From contig NZ_CP100425.1 of the NCBI RefSeq assembly GCF_023151555.2, forward strand, positions 744,001 to 808,000: a stretch of 64,000 bases of DNA, written 5' to 3'. Shown piece after piece: positions 9,360-21,035 of the stretch; positions within the stretch are counted from its first letter, which is position 1; every line of letters begins with the position of its first letter. A program made the translations under genes and the position numbers. This DNA comes from Photobacterium sp. CCB-ST2H9. GTDB lineage: Bacteria > Pseudomonadota > Gammaproteobacteria > Enterobacterales > Vibrionaceae. Below the pieces are notes generated by a model that worked only from the letters and a program-made list of their open reading frames with translations, did not search any database and was not told the origin of the DNA.

Positions 9360-10480
9360 CAGTTCGCCTTAGACAGCATTTTTCTGTGAGTGTGGATAGA
9401 CATCAGGATACCAAAGCCCGCCATCAGGGTGACCATTGAGGTGCCGCCGTAACTGACCAGGGGCAGGGGAACACCAACAACGGGCAGCAAGCCACTGACC
9501 ATCCCGATATTGACGAAAACATAAACGAAGAAACTCAGGACAATACTGCCTGCCATCATGCGGCCAAAGGCCGTTTGTGCCCGGCTCGCCAGCAGAAGTC
9601 CGCGGCCGATGATGAAAATATAGAGAGCCAGCAGGCCGACCACGCCAGCCAGTCCCCATTCTTCAGCGATCACGGCAAAGATAAAGTCGGTATGACGCTC
9701 CGGCAGAAATTCTAGCTGTGACTGAGTGCCGTGCAGCCAGCCCTTGCCGGTAATACCACCGGAACCAATGGCAATTTTCGACTGGATGATGTGGTAGCCG
9801 GCACCTAGCGGATCTGATTCAGGATTGAACAGCGTCAGGACCCGGGTTCGCTGATAATCATGCATCAGGAAAAACCAGAGCAGCGGGATGAAGGCAGCCA
9901 CGAGCAACCCGGCAAAAATGATAATGCGCCAGCTGATCCCGGACAGAAACAGGACGAAGACCCCGGAGGCCGCGATCAGGATTGAGGTTCCCAGATCGGG
10001 CTGCTTGGCAATCAGAATCGTGGGCACGAAAATCATGAGTGTGGCGATTACGATATTCTTCAGGCTGGGGGGCAGCGGATGATTCCCGATAAACCGGGCC
10101 ACCATCAGCGGTACCGCCAGTTTAATCAGCTCTGAGGGCTGGAAACGCACCACACCGAGATCCAGCCAGCGTTGCGCGCCTTTGGAAATTTCCCCGAACA
10201 GCAGGACGCCAAGCAGTAAGAGCAGGCCGACACCGAACAGGTAAGGTGCCCAGGCTTCGTAGTGTCGGGGCGCGATTTGAGCCAGGATAAACATAATGGC
10301 CAGTGACAACAGCATCCGGACCGCCTGACGCTCCATCATAGCCAGATTCTGGCCGCTGGCGCTGTACATGACCACCAGAGCAAAACCCATCACGGTCAGG
10401 ATCCCCAGTAACAGCGGCACATCGATATGCAGCCGGTCACTCAGGGTTGTTTTACTGCCTGCGGCAGCCATGATACTCAT
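9359..10480 (-). CDS. mrdB: Rod-shape SEDS glycosyltransferase RodA
   Basis: A 373-residue polytopic SEDS-family peptidoglycan polymerase working with PBP2 in the elongasome. Several family blocks are visible: [26 protein letters not shown], and the C-terminal [14 protein letters not shown]. Start and stop overlap those of mrdA and rlpA by ATGA junctions, so mrdA-rodA-rlpA form a tightly coupled unit. Confidence 0.96.
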   Translation of the reverse strand: MSIMAAAGSKTTLSDRLHIDVPLLLGILTVMGFALVVMYSASGQNLAMMERQAVRMLLSLAIMFILAQIAPRHYEAWAPYLFGVGLLLLLGVLLFGEISKGAQRWLDLGVVRFQPSELIKLAVPLMVARFIGNHPLPPSLKNIVIATLMIFVPTILIAKQPDLGTSILIAASGVFVLFLSGISWRIIIFAGLLVAAFIPLLWFFLMHDYQRTRVLTLFNPESDPLGAGYHIIQSKIAIGSGGITGKGWLHGTQSQLEFLPERHTDFIFAVIAEEWGLAGVVGLLALYIFIIGRGLLLASRAQTAFGRMMAGSIVLSFFVYVFVNIGMVSGLLPVVGVPLPLVSYGGTSMVTLMAGFGILMSIHTHRKMLSKAN

Positions 10481-12423
10481 CGGGTTACCTCGGCAAGTGT
10501 TGATTTGTTGGTGTCATGTTCATCACTGTGATCCAGTAACATGTGATCGAAGATCTGCCGTGCGACCGGGCCACCGTTACTGGAACCGCCACCGGCGTTT
10601 TCCAGCACCATTGCAACCACAACCTGTGGATCATCAAAAGGTGCGAAAGCGGTAAACAGCGCGTGATCCCGCAGATGTTCTTCCAGCTCTTCGGCGTTAT
10701 ATTCTTCATCTTCAGCCAGACCAAAGACCTGTGCGGAGCCTGACTTACCGCCAGCTTTATATTGCGCGCCATAGAAAGCACGCCGTGCCGTTCCCCGGTT
10801 GCCGAAAAGCACCCGGTACATGCCGTCTTTTGCTACTCTCCAGTACTTTGGCTCTACGCCGGTCACCGGCGGGAAGATCTCATATTTGGCCGGTGTTTCG
10901 CCTTCAGGCCCGATGATATCTTTCAGCAGATGGGGGGCCCGGACTACGCCATTGTTTACCAGAACCGTGGTGGCTTTCGCGATCTGCAACGGGGTTGCCG
11001 TCCAGTAGCCCTGACCGATACCGACAGGAATGGTGTCGCCCTGATACCAGGGCTGACGGAAACGCGCCTGTTTCCACTCTCGGGTGGGCATGTTGGCTTT
11101 ACTTTCCTCGAAAATATCAATACCGGTATATTCCCCGTAACCAAATTTGCTCATCCAGGAAGACAGACGGTCAATCCCCATGTCGTAGGCAATCTGGTAG
11201 AAAAAGGTATCAACAGATTCTTCAATGGCTTTGTGAATGGTCACCTTTCCGTGTCCCCAACGCAACCAGTCGCGGAATGGCCGGCTCTTGGAGTTCGGAA
11301 TTTTCCAGAACCCGGGATCATTACGTGTGGTACTGGTAGTAATCACCCCTTCAGACAAGGCTGCGACGGCAATTGCAGGTTTTACGGTTGAAGCTGGCGG
11401 ATAAATACCAAGGGTGACACGGTTCACCAGCGGTCTGTCCCTGTCATCCAGCAAGTCCCGGTACGCTTTGCCGGAAATACCATGGACAAAGAGGTTAGGG
11501 TCATAACTCGGGCTGGAAACCATCGCCAGAACGGAGGAATCTTTCGGATCCAGGACGACGACAGAACCGCGTTTGGGCTTGATAAATTCTTCGCCGGTTT
11601 CCGGATCGACTTTTTTCTCGGTCAGCAATTGCTTCACATAAAGCTGCAGCTCGATATCCAGATTCAGGCGGATATCTTTACCGGGGACGGGCGGGACATA
11701 TTTCAAAGTCCGGATGATACGGCCCCGGCTGTTCACTTCCACTTCCTGATAACCGGATGTGCCGTGCAGCATCTCTTCATAGTATTTTTCAATACCGAGT
11801 TTGCCGATATCCCGGGTTGCCTTGTAGTTGTTCAGGTGGCCCTGGCGATCCAGCATCTCCAAATCACGGTCATTGATTTTAGCAACGTAGCCGAGGACGT
11901 GGGTGAGGGCGTCACCATAAGGGTAATAACGCTTCAGATAGGCTTTCACCTCAACACCGGGGAAACGGTGCTGATTCACAGAAAACAGCGCGACTTCTTT
12001 TTCAGTCAGCTGATTGCGCAGCGGAACAGAGTTGAAACGGCGCGTACGGCGGCGTTCTTTTTCAAAACGTTCGATTTCTTCATCCGTGATGCCCAGCAAG
12101 GCTCTGAGCCGTTCCAGGGTATCATCCAGCATCGGAACCTTTTCTGTCACGACTTCCAGAGAGTAAACCGGCCGGTTTTCAGCTAACAGAACACCGTTAC
12201 GGTCGTAGATCATCCCGCGGTTCGGGGCGACCGGCACAACCTTGATGCGGTTATCGTTGGAGCGAGTCTTGTAGTCCTCAAACTCGCTGACCTGAATGTG
12301 ATAAAGGTTACCGACCAGGACACCAATCAGGACCAGAATACCGGCGAAGGAAAAAATAGCTCGCCGGAAAAACAGCGATGATTCTGCCTGATGGTCACGG
12401 ATCTGAAGTCGCTTCTTGCGCAT
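10477..12423 (-). CDS. mrdA: Peptidoglycan transpeptidase PBP2
   Basis: The class B penicillin-binding protein of cell elongation, 648 residues. It has one N-terminal membrane segment (about 22-44), a dimerisation domain, and a transpeptidase domain whose active site S345-T-V-K348 lies in [10 protein letters not shown]; the KSG motif is in [10 protein letters not shown] short charged insertion around residues 270-284 ([15 protein letters not shown]) precedes the transpeptidase domain. It overlaps rodA by 4 bp and starts 6 bp after rlmH. Confidence 0.96.
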   Translation of the reverse strand: MRKKRLQIRDHQAESSLFFRRAIFSFAGILVLIGVLVGNLYHIQVSEFEDYKTRSNDNRIKVVPVAPNRGMIYDRNGVLLAENRPVYSLEVVTEKVPMLDDTLERLRALLGITDEEIERFEKERRRTRRFNSVPLRNQLTEKEVALFSVNQHRFPGVEVKAYLKRYYPYGDALTHVLGYVAKINDRDLEMLDRQGHLNNYKATRDIGKLGIEKYYEEMLHGTSGYQEVEVNSRGRIIRTLKYVPPVPGKDIRLNLDIELQLYVKQLLTEKKVDPETGEEFIKPKRGSVVVLDPKDSSVLAMVSSPSYDPNLFVHGISGKAYRDLLDDRDRPLVNRVTLGIYPPASTVKPAIAVAALSEGVITTSTTRNDPGFWKIPNSKSRPFRDWLRWGHGKVTIHKAIEESVDTFFYQIAYDMGIDRLSSWMSKFGYGEYTGIDIFEESKANMPTREWKQARFRQPWYQGDTIPVGIGQGYWTATPLQIAKATTVLVNNGVVRAPHLLKDIIGPEGETPAKYEIFPPVTGVEPKYWRVAKDGMYRVLFGNRGTARRAFYGAQYKAGGKSGSAQVFGLAEDEEYNAEELEEHLRDHALFTAFAPFDDPQVVVAMVLENAGGGSSNGGPVARQIFDHMLLDHSDEHDTNKSTLAEVTR

Positions 12424-12429
12424 GCCGTT

Positions 12430-12900
12430 TTATTCCCTGTGGTATGGATGATTAGCCGTGATACTCCATGCCCGGTACAAGCTTTCCGCCATGACGATAC
12501 GCACCAGAGGATGTGGCAGGGTTAACGGAGAGAGTGACCAGCTTTGCTCGGCCGCAGCTTTACAGGCTGGCGCCAGACCTTCAGGCCCGCCAATCAGGAT
12601 AGAGACATCGCGCCCGTCCAGTTTCCAGTTTTCCAGCTGTCCGGCCAGTTGCTCGGTATCCCAGCGTTTACCGGGAATATCCAGCGTGACGATGCGGTTC
12701 CCTTTGGCTACTGCGGCCAGCATGGCTTCGCCTTCTTTTTGAAGAATACGGGCAATATCAGCATTTTTGCCCCGTTTTCCGGCTGAAATCTCAATCAGTT
12801 CCAGCGGCATGTCTTTTGGAAATCGGCGGCGATATTCTTCAAAACCGGTTTCTACCCACTTCGGCATTTTGGTGCCGACGGCGATCAGTTGTAACTTCAT
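12430..12900 (-). CDS. rlmH: 23S rRNA pseudouridine-1915 N3-methyltransferase RlmH
   Basis: A 156-residue SPOUT-fold methyltransferase that modifies pseudouridine 1915 in helix 69 of 23S rRNA on the assembled 70S ribosome. The SAM-binding knot is visible as ILIGGPEGL and the C-terminal [24 protein letters not shown]; the length equals E. coli RlmH. It follows rsfS by 7 bp, a nearly universal pairing. Confidence 0.97.
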   Translation of the reverse strand: MKLQLIAVGTKMPKWVETGFEEYRRRFPKDMPLELIEISAGKRGKNADIARILQKEGEAMLAAVAKGNRIVTLDIPGKRWDTEQLAGQLENWKLDGRDVSILIGGPEGLAPACKAAAEQSWSLSPLTLPHPLVRIVMAESLYRAWSITANHPYHRE

Positions 12901-12907
12901 CCGTCAA

Positions 12908-13225
12908 TCAGCCCCAGAGCTTTTCCAATTGATAAAGCTGTCGGGCATCTTCCTGCATGATATGCAGCATCACGCTTCCCATATCAACGACAATCCATTC
13001 GCCGTCTTCTTCACCACTGATGCCAAACGGGGGAAAATCGATCAGCTTGGAGGCTTTGTTGACATTGTCAGCAATTGAAGCGACGTGTCGGTTCGAGGTA
13101 CCGGTGCAAACGACCATGAGATCTGTAATGCTGGATTTGCCGCGGACATCCAGAGTGACGATGTCCTGCGCTTTCATGTCATCAATTTTATCAATGATAA
13201 AGTCGTGTAGTTCTTGTACCTGCAA
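12908..13225 (-). CDS. rsfS: Ribosomal silencing factor RsfS
   Basis: Binds ribosomal protein uL14 and blocks subunit joining during starvation. I choose the TTG at 13225. It has a strong SD (GAGGGAG) 6 nt upstream, and gives a 105-residue protein aligning end to end with E. coli RsfS (QELHDFIIDKIDDMKAQDI against its QDFVIDKIDDLKGQDI). ATG codons at 13252 and 13240 in the same frame lack a good SD and would add 9 or 5 residues. The core GKSSITDLMVVCTGTSNRHV is diagnostic. Confidence 0.93.
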   Translation of the reverse strand: MQVQELHDFIIDKIDDMKAQDIVTLDVRGKSSITDLMVVCTGTSNRHVASIADNVNKASKLIDFPPFGISGEEDGEWIVVDMGSVMLHIMQEDARQLYQLEKLWG

Positions 13226-13410
13226 AAGGGGCTCCCTCATTTCAGTTTGCATTCCGGGTGAACAGGCTCTGTTTGTTAGAGTCGGATGAGCCGATCGGGT
13301 TCACATTTTAACGCCGGAGTATAGCATGCTCAATCGGTGCTGCTGCTTGCGTGACCAGCAGAGGTCGGTTTTTTTGAGCAGCAGCCAGATTTAACAATAT
13401 TTTGCCTTCG

Positions 13411-14436
13411 TCAAAGCAAAGGCAAGTTCTTGTTCATCCCGCACATCAGTGCACAAAGAGTACTTAAATCGGGCCAGACATGGCTGTTGAAGTCTGTTTT
13501 CACCTGGCGTTCCAGCTGGGTGAGCTGGTGCAGTGCCTGTAATAACATCGGTAACGTCAGGCGGTGGAGGGCGCCGACATAAAGCTCGCGCCGGTTTTGC
13601 CAGACCCGGAAGTTTTCAAAGATCCGGTTCAGCGGAACCCCTTGCCGCCCCATTTCCTGCATCCGGTACAGCTGAGTCAGTTCCCGCTGCAGCGTCCGCA
13701 GAATGATGATGGCTTCGACACCTTCAGCTTCGAGCTGGCGGAGGATCCGCTGGCTGCGTTTGGCCTGCCCGGCCAGCAGAGCGTCCAGTAACTGAAACGG
13801 CGTGTAGTGGTTGTGCCGGCTCAGGGCATCCTGAATACGAGGAACCGTCAGTGTGTTGTCCGGATAGATCAGGGTCAGTTTGTACAGGCTTTGCGTCAGT
13901 GCTAACAGGTTCCCCTCATGCCATTGGGCGAGCAGCTGGATCGACTCGGCGTCTGCGTTCAGTCCAAGCTGCTGGCATCGCTGCTGAATAAACCGGGGTA
14001 ACTGTCGGGCATCCGGCGTATTACAGGGGACGTAAATTCCCTGCGCAGTCAGCGCTTTGAACCAGGCAGTGGATTCCTGTTTTTTGTTCAGACGGGGACC
14101 AAATACCAGTAACAGAATATCCGGGTGCAGTGCATCAATCACCGTTTGCAGTGATTTGGCCTGATTGGCATTGAGGCCATTTTCCGGCAGGGTCAGCTCA
14201 ATGATCTGACGTGAAGAGAACAGGCTCAGTGCCTGGCAGTTATCCAGAACTTCATGCCAGTCGAGCTGATTATCAATGGTGTAGCTGTGCCGTTCCAGAA
14301 AGCCTTCCGCTTTGGCTTGTTGTCTGAGGCGGTCTGAGGTCTCCTGCAATAAGAGCGGCTCGTTGCCAGACAGCAGGTAAGCGGCTGATAACCCTTGTTT
14401 CAGCCGCTCACTCAGTTGTTCCGGGTAGATCCTCAT
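13411..14436 (-). CDS. holA: DNA polymerase III delta subunit
   Basis: The clamp-loader subunit that opens the beta sliding clamp. The 341-residue protein begins MRIYPEQL and contains the family's YLLSGNEPLLLQETSDRLRQ segment, an AAA-like fold without a functional Walker A, and the C-terminal alpha-helical collar domain. It overlaps the end of lptE by 4 bp, the conserved lptE-holA arrangement. Confidence 0.95.
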   Translation of the reverse strand: MRIYPEQLSERLKQGLSAAYLLSGNEPLLLQETSDRLRQQAKAEGFLERHSYTIDNQLDWHEVLDNCQALSLFSSRQIIELTLPENGLNANQAKSLQTVIDALHPDILLLVFGPRLNKKQESTAWFKALTAQGIYVPCNTPDARQLPRFIQQRCQQLGLNADAESIQLLAQWHEGNLLALTQSLYKLTLIYPDNTLTVPRIQDALSRHNHYTPFQLLDALLAGQAKRSQRILRQLEAEGVEAIIILRTLQRELTQLYRMQEMGRQGVPLNRIFENFRVWQNRRELYVGALHRLTLPMLLQALHQLTQLERQVKTDFNSHVWPDLSTLCALMCGMNKNLPLL

Positions 14437-15062
14437 TGTGCAACAGTGCCTTTGGTCTCAAAAAGCTGCTCTGCGGCCTGTTTGTCGGCATCTGTTTCCG
14501 TTTCAATCGTGGACACGCCCTGTTCGTTTTCAGTCTCGGTGTCCAGCTGATTGAGATCGGCGGTCAGACGGGCAAGTTGGCGCATGATCTGGCGGGCGGC
14601 TTGCTGGCGCATTTCATCCAGCAGCATGTCGCGTTCTACGGACTTTGCCAGTGCGGTCAGCGGGTTGTCCAGAAAGCTGCGGTTCACCCTGGTGGTAAAA
14701 CGCTTTGCGCCTTTTTCCGGTATAACCACCTGATAGTTGACGGTATAGGTCAGCTCGTATTCGGCAGCCCGGCTGTTCTGATAGAGCGACAGGGTACGTT
14801 CGCCCTGGGATTCGCTGAGCAGATGCAGGTTTGGAACCTGCGCCGATGGCGGCACTGCTTCAATACCGTGTAATTTGAATTGGGATTTCACCATACGGGT
14901 CAACGGCCCGTATTGATCAAAACTGGTCAGAGACAGGCGGGCAATGTCGTCGGGCAGCATGTAGTTCCCACGCAGGTGGAATCCGCAGGCTGTTGTCGTC
15001 AGCGCGAGAACCATGACAATGACCAGACGAAAGCGGGACAGTAGAGATGAAGCTGTGCTCAC
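14433..15062 (-). CDS. lptE: LPS-assembly lipoprotein LptE
   Basis: Forms the plug of the LptD outer-membrane LPS translocon. It is a lipoprotein with Cys26 as the lipidated residue (LTTTAC) followed by GFHLRGNY, the conserved start of mature LptE. At 209 residues it is slightly longer than the E. coli protein (193) because of an acidic C-terminal tail rich in Glu and Thr (about 172-200). It sits between leuS and holA as usual; a terminator-like hairpin lies between leuS and this gene. Confidence 0.94.
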   Translation of the reverse strand: MSTASSLLSRFRLVIVMVLALTTTACGFHLRGNYMLPDDIARLSLTSFDQYGPLTRMVKSQFKLHGIEAVPPSAQVPNLHLLSESQGERTLSLYQNSRAAEYELTYTVNYQVVIPEKGAKRFTTRVNRSFLDNPLTALAKSVERDMLLDEMRQQAARQIMRQLARLTADLNQLDTETENEQGVSTIETETDADKQAAEQLFETKGTVAQ

Positions 15063-15103
15063 CGTGTCTACTCCTTGTTCAGCAAATACAGAGGTAAAAA
15101 GAG

Positions 15104-15130
15104 AAAACGCCTTCCCGGGGGAAGGCGTTG
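15104..15130 (-). terminator. Terminator between leuS and lptE
   Basis: Stem AACGCCTTC pairs with GAAGGCGTT across a CCGGGG loop (15107-15129). On the minus strand it is followed by TTTTCTCTTTTT. It lies 15 bp after the leuS stop and may end part of the leuS transcription before lptE. Confidence 0.7.
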
Positions 15131-15144
15131 TTCGTTAGCCTGAA

Positions 15145-17721
15145 TTAGTTGGCAACGATGTTCAGTAACTTGCCCGGCACGTAAATCACCTTACGAATTG
15201 TTTTATCGTCGGTGAATTTCGAGACGTTCTCGTCAGACAAGGCCATAGCCTCAACCTGATCTTTGTCAGCATCGGCAGCAACCGTCAGTTTGGCACGCAG
15301 CTTGCCGTTGACCTGAACAATGATCAGTTTCTCATCTTCGACCATGGCTTTCTCGTCAGCGACGGGCCACTGAGCCTGATCAACATCAGTTTCACCCAGC
15401 GCTTTCCACAGCTCAAAGCTGATGTGCGGGGTGATTGGGTACAGCATACGAACCACTGCTTTCAGTGCTTCGTCCAGCAGGGCGCGGTCTTGCGCAGACG
15501 CTTGCGGCGCCTTACCCAGCTTGTTCATCAGCTCCATAATCGCAGCAATTGCCGTATTGAAGGTCTGACGACGGCCAATGTCATCGCTCACTTTGGCAAT
15601 GGTCTTATGAACGTCACGACGCAGGGCTTTCTGATCAGCATTCAGTGCCTGGGCATCCAGAACTTCGATCGCACCTTTGGCCGTATGTTCATAAACCAGT
15701 TTCCAGACACGTTTCAGGAAGCGGTTTGCACCTTCAACGCCGGATTCCTGCCATTCCAGTGTCATATCTGCCGGAGAAGCAAACATCATGAACAGACGCA
15801 CGGTGTCTGCACCGTACTTATTAACCATTTCCTGCGGGTCGATACCATTGTTTTTCGACTTGGACATCTTGGTCATGCCGGAATGCACCAGCTCGTTACC
15901 ATCCACATCGGTCGCTTTGGTGATACGGCCTTTCTCGTCGCGATCCAGCGTCACTTCGGTTGGGGATACCCAAACTTTGGCGCCTTTGTCATTGGTATAG
16001 TAGAAGGCATCAGCCAGTACCATGCCCTGACACAGCAGTTGCTTGAACGGCTCGTCGCTGGTCACCATACCGCTGTCGCGCAGCAATTTGTGGAAGAAAC
16101 GGGAATACAGCAGGTGCATACAGGCGTGTTCAATACCACCGATGTACTGGTCGACCGGCAGCCAGTAGTTGGCGGCATCGGAGTCCAGCATTTCATCCGC
16201 TTGTGGCGAACAGTAACGCGCGTAGTACCAGGACGACTCCATAAAGGTGTCGAAGGTATCGGTTTCACGCAGTGCAGGTGCACCGTTGAAGGTGGTTTCT
16301 GCCCAGCTCTTGTCTGCTTTGATCGGGCTGGTCACGCCGTCCATCACGACATCTTCCGGCAGGATCACCGGCAGCTGATCGGCTGGGACCGGATGCACTT
16401 GACCGTCTTCGGTCGTCACCATCGGGATTGGTGCACCCCAGTAGCGCTGACGGGATACGCCCCAGTCACGCAGACGGAAGTTCACGGTTTTCTTGCCTTT
16501 GCCTTCCGCTTCCAGTTTGGCGGCGATGGCATCGAATGCTGCCTGGAAGTCCAGACCATCGAACTCACCCGAGTCGAACAGGACACCTTTCTCGGTGTAT
16601 GCAGCTTCACTGATATCCAGCTCACTGCCGTCAGCAGGTTTGATCACAGGAACAATGTCCAGGCCATACTTGGTCGCGAACTCGAAGTCACGCTGATCGT
16701 GGGCAGGAACAGCCATCACGGCACCTGTGCCGTAATCCATCAGAACAAAGTTAGCCACGTAAACCGGGACACGGAGGCCGTTCAGCGGATGAATGGCATA
16801 CAGGCCGGTCGCCATGCCTTTTTTCTCCATGGTTGCCAGTTCAGCTTCAGCAACCTTGGTGTTTTTGCATTCGTCGATGAATGCGGCCAGCTCAGGTTTG
16901 TTTTGTGCCGCCAGCTCTGCCAGCGGGTGACCCGCAGCGATACCGACGTAAGTGACGCCCATCAGGGTATCCGGACGGGTGGTGTACACTTCCAGTGGTG
17001 CGTTCTGGCCTTCAACCTCAAAAGACAGCTCAACCCCTTCGGAGCGGCCGATCCAGTTGCGCTGCATGGTTTTCACCATCTCAGGCCAGCCTTCCAGGTT
17101 TTCCAGATCGTCCAGCAGCTCCTGCGCGTAGGCGGTGATCTTGATGAACCACTGAGGGATCTCTTTTTGCTCTACAGGCGTATCACAACGCCAGCAGCAG
17201 CCGTCTTCAACCTGTTCGTTTGCCAGAACGGTCTGGTCGTTCGGACACCAGTTGACCGAGGACGTTTTCTTATAAACCAGGCCTTTGTTGTACAGTTTGG
17301 TGAAGAATTCCTGTTCCCAGCGGTAGTATTCCGGCGTACAGGTGGCAAATTCACGGTTCCAGTCGTAACCGAAGCCCAGCAGTTTCAGCTGGTTCTTCAT
17401 GTAGTCGATGTTTTCGTATGTCCATGGCGCCGGAGCCGTGTTGTTTTTCACTGCGGCGTTTTCAGCAGGCAGGCCGAAAGCATCCCAGCCGATTGGCTGC
17501 ATGACATTTTTGCCCTGCAGGCGCTGATAACGGGAGATGACATCACCGATGGTGTAGTTACGAACGTGACCCATGTGAAGTCGTCCGCTTGGATAAGGGA
17601 ACATAGAGAGACAGTAGAACTTCTCTTTATTCGGGTCTTCACTTACAACAAAGGTCTTATTGTTGTCCCAATGTTCTTGAACTTGCTGTTCAATGTCCTG
17701 AGGACGGTATTGTTCTTGCAT
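15145..17721 (-). CDS. leuS: Leucyl-tRNA synthetase
   Basis: A class Ia aminoacyl-tRNA synthetase, 858 residues from the ATG at 17721. The HIGH motif is HMGH at 49-52 ([13 protein letters not shown]) and the KMSKS signature is KMSKSKNNG. Between them lies the large CP1 editing domain that hydrolyses mischarged tRNA. Upstream in-frame codons (to 17778) add 19 residues with no homology. It lies 2.6 kb behind the divergent zinc-ribbon gene and 8 kb from the Leu-tRNA array. Confidence 0.97.
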   Translation of the reverse strand: MQEQYRPQDIEQQVQEHWDNNKTFVVSEDPNKEKFYCLSMFPYPSGRLHMGHVRNYTIGDVISRYQRLQGKNVMQPIGWDAFGLPAENAAVKNNTAPAPWTYENIDYMKNQLKLLGFGYDWNREFATCTPEYYRWEQEFFTKLYNKGLVYKKTSSVNWCPNDQTVLANEQVEDGCCWRCDTPVEQKEIPQWFIKITAYAQELLDDLENLEGWPEMVKTMQRNWIGRSEGVELSFEVEGQNAPLEVYTTRPDTLMGVTYVGIAAGHPLAELAAQNKPELAAFIDECKNTKVAEAELATMEKKGMATGLYAIHPLNGLRVPVYVANFVLMDYGTGAVMAVPAHDQRDFEFATKYGLDIVPVIKPADGSELDISEAAYTEKGVLFDSGEFDGLDFQAAFDAIAAKLEAEGKGKKTVNFRLRDWGVSRQRYWGAPIPMVTTEDGQVHPVPADQLPVILPEDVVMDGVTSPIKADKSWAETTFNGAPALRETDTFDTFMESSWYYARYCSPQADEMLDSDAANYWLPVDQYIGGIEHACMHLLYSRFFHKLLRDSGMVTSDEPFKQLLCQGMVLADAFYYTNDKGAKVWVSPTEVTLDRDEKGRITKATDVDGNELVHSGMTKMSKSKNNGIDPQEMVNKYGADTVRLFMMFASPADMTLEWQESGVEGANRFLKRVWKLVYEHTAKGAIEVLDAQALNADQKALRRDVHKTIAKVSDDIGRRQTFNTAIAAIMELMNKLGKAPQASAQDRALLDEALKAVVRMLYPITPHISFELWKALGETDVDQAQWPVADEKAMVEDEKLIIVQVNGKLRAKLTVAADADKDQVEAMALSDENVSKFTDDKTIRKVIYVPGKLLNIVAN

Positions 17722-17893
17722 CGATGACATCCGGGATTTTTGTGAGTTGAATACAAACACAGTCAAAATAATCGACATAGAATAACTAAAGGTAAAGGGA
17801 GCAACAATAGCTGAGGCCGAATCGGTGTGCTTATTCTTGTGATATTTCAGACAAGGCAGACCCGAGTTGGCGGATTAGCTTGGGAGAACTGAG

Positions 17894-18376
17894 ATGGTGA
17901 AACAAAAAGCTGCGTATGAATCGATGCTGGAAGACATTACGGAAACACTGAAACACAGTCCGGAAGAGTTAAAACACTGGATCGATACCAGCGAGAAATA
18001 CCGGGAAGCTGCCAGTGACATGACGAAAGATGAACTGGCGTTGATCCGGGAGTATTTCAAACGGGATCTGAAGGAATTCGGCCAGAATGTGCAGGAAAGT
18101 CCGGAGCCGTTTTCAGAAAGCCCGTTCTATAAGCTGGTATCCGAAACGATCTGGAGCGGTCTGGCAGAAGTGACTGACAAGACTCAGCTGGAATGGGTTG
18201 AAGTGATGGATGATCTCAAGCACCGGGGCGTGTATAAGGCCGGTGAAGTGGTCGGGCTGGGGAATCTGGTCTGTGAGAAGTGCGGTCACCATGAGCAGTA
18301 TACCCATGTCCGTATTATTGAGCCCTGCGTGCAATGCGGAGGCACCCAGTTCACCCGTCAGCCACTGGCACCTTAG
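17894..18376 (+). CDS. ybeL: Zinc ribbon-containing protein (DUF1451, YbeL-like)
   Basis: A 160-residue cytoplasmic protein with an acidic, helical N-terminal half and a C-terminal zinc ribbon with the cysteine pairs CEKCGHH and PCVQCGG (about residues 131-152). Function unknown. In E. coli ybeL also sits beside leuS. It is transcribed away from leuS; the stop is followed by a hairpin that also faces lnt. Confidence 0.88.
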   Translation: MVKQKAAYESMLEDITETLKHSPEELKHWIDTSEKYREAASDMTKDELALIREYFKRDLKEFGQNVQESPEPFSESPFYKLVSETIWSGLAEVTDKTQLEWVEVMDDLKHRGVYKAGEVVGLGNLVCEKCGHHEQYTHVRIIEPCVQCGGTQFTRQPLAP

Positions 18377-18464
18377 TCTTTGGCACTGCAGGTGCAGGTG
18401 GCTCTCTCCCGGCCATCCATGACTGATCTTCAAACACCGAACATCTGGCATTGGGTGAAAAACA

Positions 18465-18485
18465 AAAGAGGGCCAGAGCCCTCTT
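18465..18485. terminator. Bidirectional terminator, ybeL/lnt
   Basis: AAAGAGGGC pairs with GCCCTCTTT across a CAGA-type loop between two convergent genes. The T run is short (three T) on both strands, so strength is uncertain. Confidence 0.65.
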
Positions 18486-18510
18486 TGTGATTTCGCGGTG
18501 TGGATGGGGA

Positions 18511-20070
18511 TCAGTGTACCCCTTCCTGCGGATTGGTATCTCTGAAATCTCCCCGACGCCGTTTCACGAGCAGCCAGGACAAGGTGACGGACCATAACAG
18601 ATAGAGATAGAGCGGCCAGCTGCCCAGCGAGGTAAAAGGCGTCATTCCTTTGGTCGGAGTAACGGTGGCACGCAGGACGCCGGTTTCAAACTGCGGCAGC
18701 TCTGCAATAATCTTGCCCTGATAGTCGACCACGGCTGTGACACCGGTATTGGTGGCTCTCAGCAAAGGCTTTCCGGTTTCCAGTGCGCGCATCTGGGCGA
18801 TTTCCATGTGCTGGTGCGGGCCGATAGAACGACCAAACCAGGCATCATTGGATAATGTCAGCAGCATGTCTGTACCTGAACTGACGTTCTGGCGCACCTG
18901 CTCGCTGAACGCAATCTCATAGCAGAGCGCTGGCGCCAGTGCATAACCGTTAGCCTCCAGATTCTGCTGGATAAAGCTACCCCGGCTGAACGAGGACATC
19001 GGCAGGTTAAAAAACGGTGCCAACGGGCGCAGCAAGTCCCCGAAGGGCACAAACTCGCCAAACGGTAGCAAATGATGTTTGCTGTACCGGCTCGCCGTAT
19101 CGTAGTGGTATGCGCCGTTGCGATTGACGCCCAGCGTCAGGATATTGTTGTAATACTCACCTTCACCGGTTCTGTCCAGCACTCCGGTGATCACCGCACT
19201 CTGATTCATCCGGGCCGCTTCATCGAGACGACTCAGGAAAGTGCCGACCTGCTGCTCCAGCGCCGGTATAGCGGCTTCCGGCCAGACAATAATATCGGCA
19301 TCCCAGTTTTCACGGGTCAGATCTAGATATTTCATCAGCGTGGGCCAGCGTTGATCCGGCTGCCATTTCAGGGCCTGCGGAATGTTGCCCTGCACCAGAG
19401 CGACTTTCACCGGCTTATATGGGTCAGGCTGAACCCAGTCAATTCCTTTGGCCTGATAAGCCAGCAACAGGAGCAGCGCGGGTATCATCAGTGGTTTCCA
19501 GTTGCGGTAGTAACCGGCCGCAACCAGAGCACCGCAGCCGAGAACCAGCGCAAGTGTCAGGCCTTCAACACCCAGTATTGGCGCAAAACTGGCAAATGGT
19601 CCGTGAATCTGGCCGTAACCCAGCCATAACCATGGAAAGCCTGTGAACAGCCAGCCACGTAACCAGTCAAGTACTAACCAGAGCACCGGGCCGATGAGCA
19701 TCAGCTGGTGGAAAGGGCGGCCCTGGCCGAACCGGGCAAGGAGTGCACCAAACAATGCAGGGTAGATCGCCAGATAGCCGATCAGCAGGACCATCAGGAA
19801 GAGTCCGGCGGCAATGGGCATCCCGCCAAAGTCGGCAATGCTGACGTGAACCCACCAGACACCACTGCCAAACAGGCCCAAACCCCATGCCAAACCCGTC
19901 TGGAAAGCGGTTTTCGGACGTTGGTTTTGCAGCAGGGTAAAGAAAATAATGAGGGAGAGCGGAGCAAGGAACCAGAACTTATAAGGGGCGAAAGACAGGG
20001 TCGCCAGCGCACCGGCCGGGACGGCCAAAAGCAGCCGTCCCCAAAGGTTTAGATTGTCGATTCGTCTCAT
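18511..20070 (-). CDS. lnt: Apolipoprotein N-acyltransferase
   Basis: Adds the third acyl chain to lipoproteins at the inner membrane, needed by the many lipoproteins here (BamC, LptE, LolB, RlpA). The 519-residue protein has about six N-terminal membrane helices and a periplasmic nitrilase-like domain with the triad E265 (WPEAAIP), K331 ([11 protein letters not shown]) and C383 (ALCYEIAF). A last membrane helix closes the C-terminus. Its start overlaps the corC stop, so the corC-lnt pair is translationally coupled. Confidence 0.96.
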   Translation of the reverse strand: MRRIDNLNLWGRLLLAVPAGALATLSFAPYKFWFLAPLSLIIFFTLLQNQRPKTAFQTGLAWGLGLFGSGVWWVHVSIADFGGMPIAAGLFLMVLLIGYLAIYPALFGALLARFGQGRPFHQLMLIGPVLWLVLDWLRGWLFTGFPWLWLGYGQIHGPFASFAPILGVEGLTLALVLGCGALVAAGYYRNWKPLMIPALLLLLAYQAKGIDWVQPDPYKPVKVALVQGNIPQALKWQPDQRWPTLMKYLDLTRENWDADIIVWPEAAIPALEQQVGTFLSRLDEAARMNQSAVITGVLDRTGEGEYYNNILTLGVNRNGAYHYDTASRYSKHHLLPFGEFVPFGDLLRPLAPFFNLPMSSFSRGSFIQQNLEANGYALAPALCYEIAFSEQVRQNVSSGTDMLLTLSNDAWFGRSIGPHQHMEIAQMRALETGKPLLRATNTGVTAVVDYQGKIIAELPQFETGVLRATVTPTKGMTPFTSLGSWPLYLYLLWSVTLSWLLVKRRRGDFRDTNPQEGVH

Positions 20071-20942
20071 CAGGGCGTCATCGTTGGTTGATGTGCCTCC
20101 TGCGGCACCGTCACTTGTAACTGAATGATCCGGCGGCTGTCCGCGGCGGTAACTTTGAACGAATAACCTTCCAGTTCAACCACTTCACCCCGGCTTGGCA
20201 GGTGACCAAAACTGGTCATGACCAGACCACCGATGGTATCGATGTCGTTGACGCTGAAGTTGGTCTGGAACAGTTTGTTGAAGTCATCAATCGTCGTCAG
20301 TGCCTTCACATTCCAGGTGTGCTTACTCAGTTGACGGATTTCCTGCTCTTCTTCGTCATCGAATTCGTCTTCGATTTCACCGACGATTTGTTCCAGAATA
20401 TCCTCAATGGTGATCAAACCGGAAACACCACCAAATTCATCGACCACAATGGCCATGTGGTAGCGTTCTTCCCGAAATTCTTTCAGCAGGCGATCAACCC
20501 GCTTGCTTTCCGGCACAACAACAGCCGGGCGCAGGATAACGTCGAGGTCAAACGGCTCACTGTCCGGACGCAGATACTGCAACAGGTCTTTGGCCAGCAG
20601 AATACCTTCAACGTGGTCTTTGTCATCGCTGATAACCGGATAGCGTGAGTGCTGGGCATCAACAATGATATCAATCAGGTCTTCAACCTTCTGAGAACGT
20701 TCAATGGTGACCATTTGCGAGCGGGGGATCATGATGTCGCGAACTCGCATTTCGGAGATCTGCATCACGCCTTCCAGCATGTCGCGGGTATCGTGATCGA
20801 TCAGGGCATTCTCTTCGGAATCACGGATCACGCTGACCAGCTCTTCCTTATTTTGAGGCTCTCCCTGAAAGAGCTGTCCAATACGTTCAAAGAAGGTCTT
20901 TCGACTCGGACCGTCAGAATTTTGGGGGTTATCGTCGTTCAT
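20070..20942 (-). CDS. corC: CBS-domain protein CorC/YbeX
   Basis: A 290-residue protein with a tandem CBS pair (about 66-185: [11 protein letters not shown], then GILLAKDLL and [24 protein letters not shown]) and a C-terminal CorC_HlyC domain. Homologues affect magnesium/cobalt efflux and, in E. coli, ribosome maturation. It lacks the membrane DUF21 domain of the longer relatives, as expected for YbeX. It belongs to the ybeZ-ybeY-ybeX-lnt operon. Confidence 0.95.
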   Translation of the reverse strand: MNDDNPQNSDGPSRKTFFERIGQLFQGEPQNKEELVSVIRDSEENALIDHDTRDMLEGVMQISEMRVRDIMIPRSQMVTIERSQKVEDLIDIIVDAQHSRYPVISDDKDHVEGILLAKDLLQYLRPDSEPFDLDVILRPAVVVPESKRVDRLLKEFREERYHMAIVVDEFGGVSGLITIEDILEQIVGEIEDEFDDEEEQEIRQLSKHTWNVKALTTIDDFNKLFQTNFSVNDIDTIGGLVMTSFGHLPSRGEVVELEGYSFKVTAADSRRIIQLQVTVPQEAHQPTMTP

Positions 20943-21035
20943 TGCTTTCTATTCAAATAGGTGGCCTGAGCCACGGAAAGCCGGTTCCTGAAAAGCAACC
21001 GACTGTATTTCTGGCGATGACGGCCAGGGCTGATG

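Noticed and set aside
15424..17727. 767-codon open frame on the plus strand
   Set aside because: It lies wholly antisense to leuS, which has all synthetase motifs; the frame is a by-product of leuS codon use and its translation resembles no protein family.
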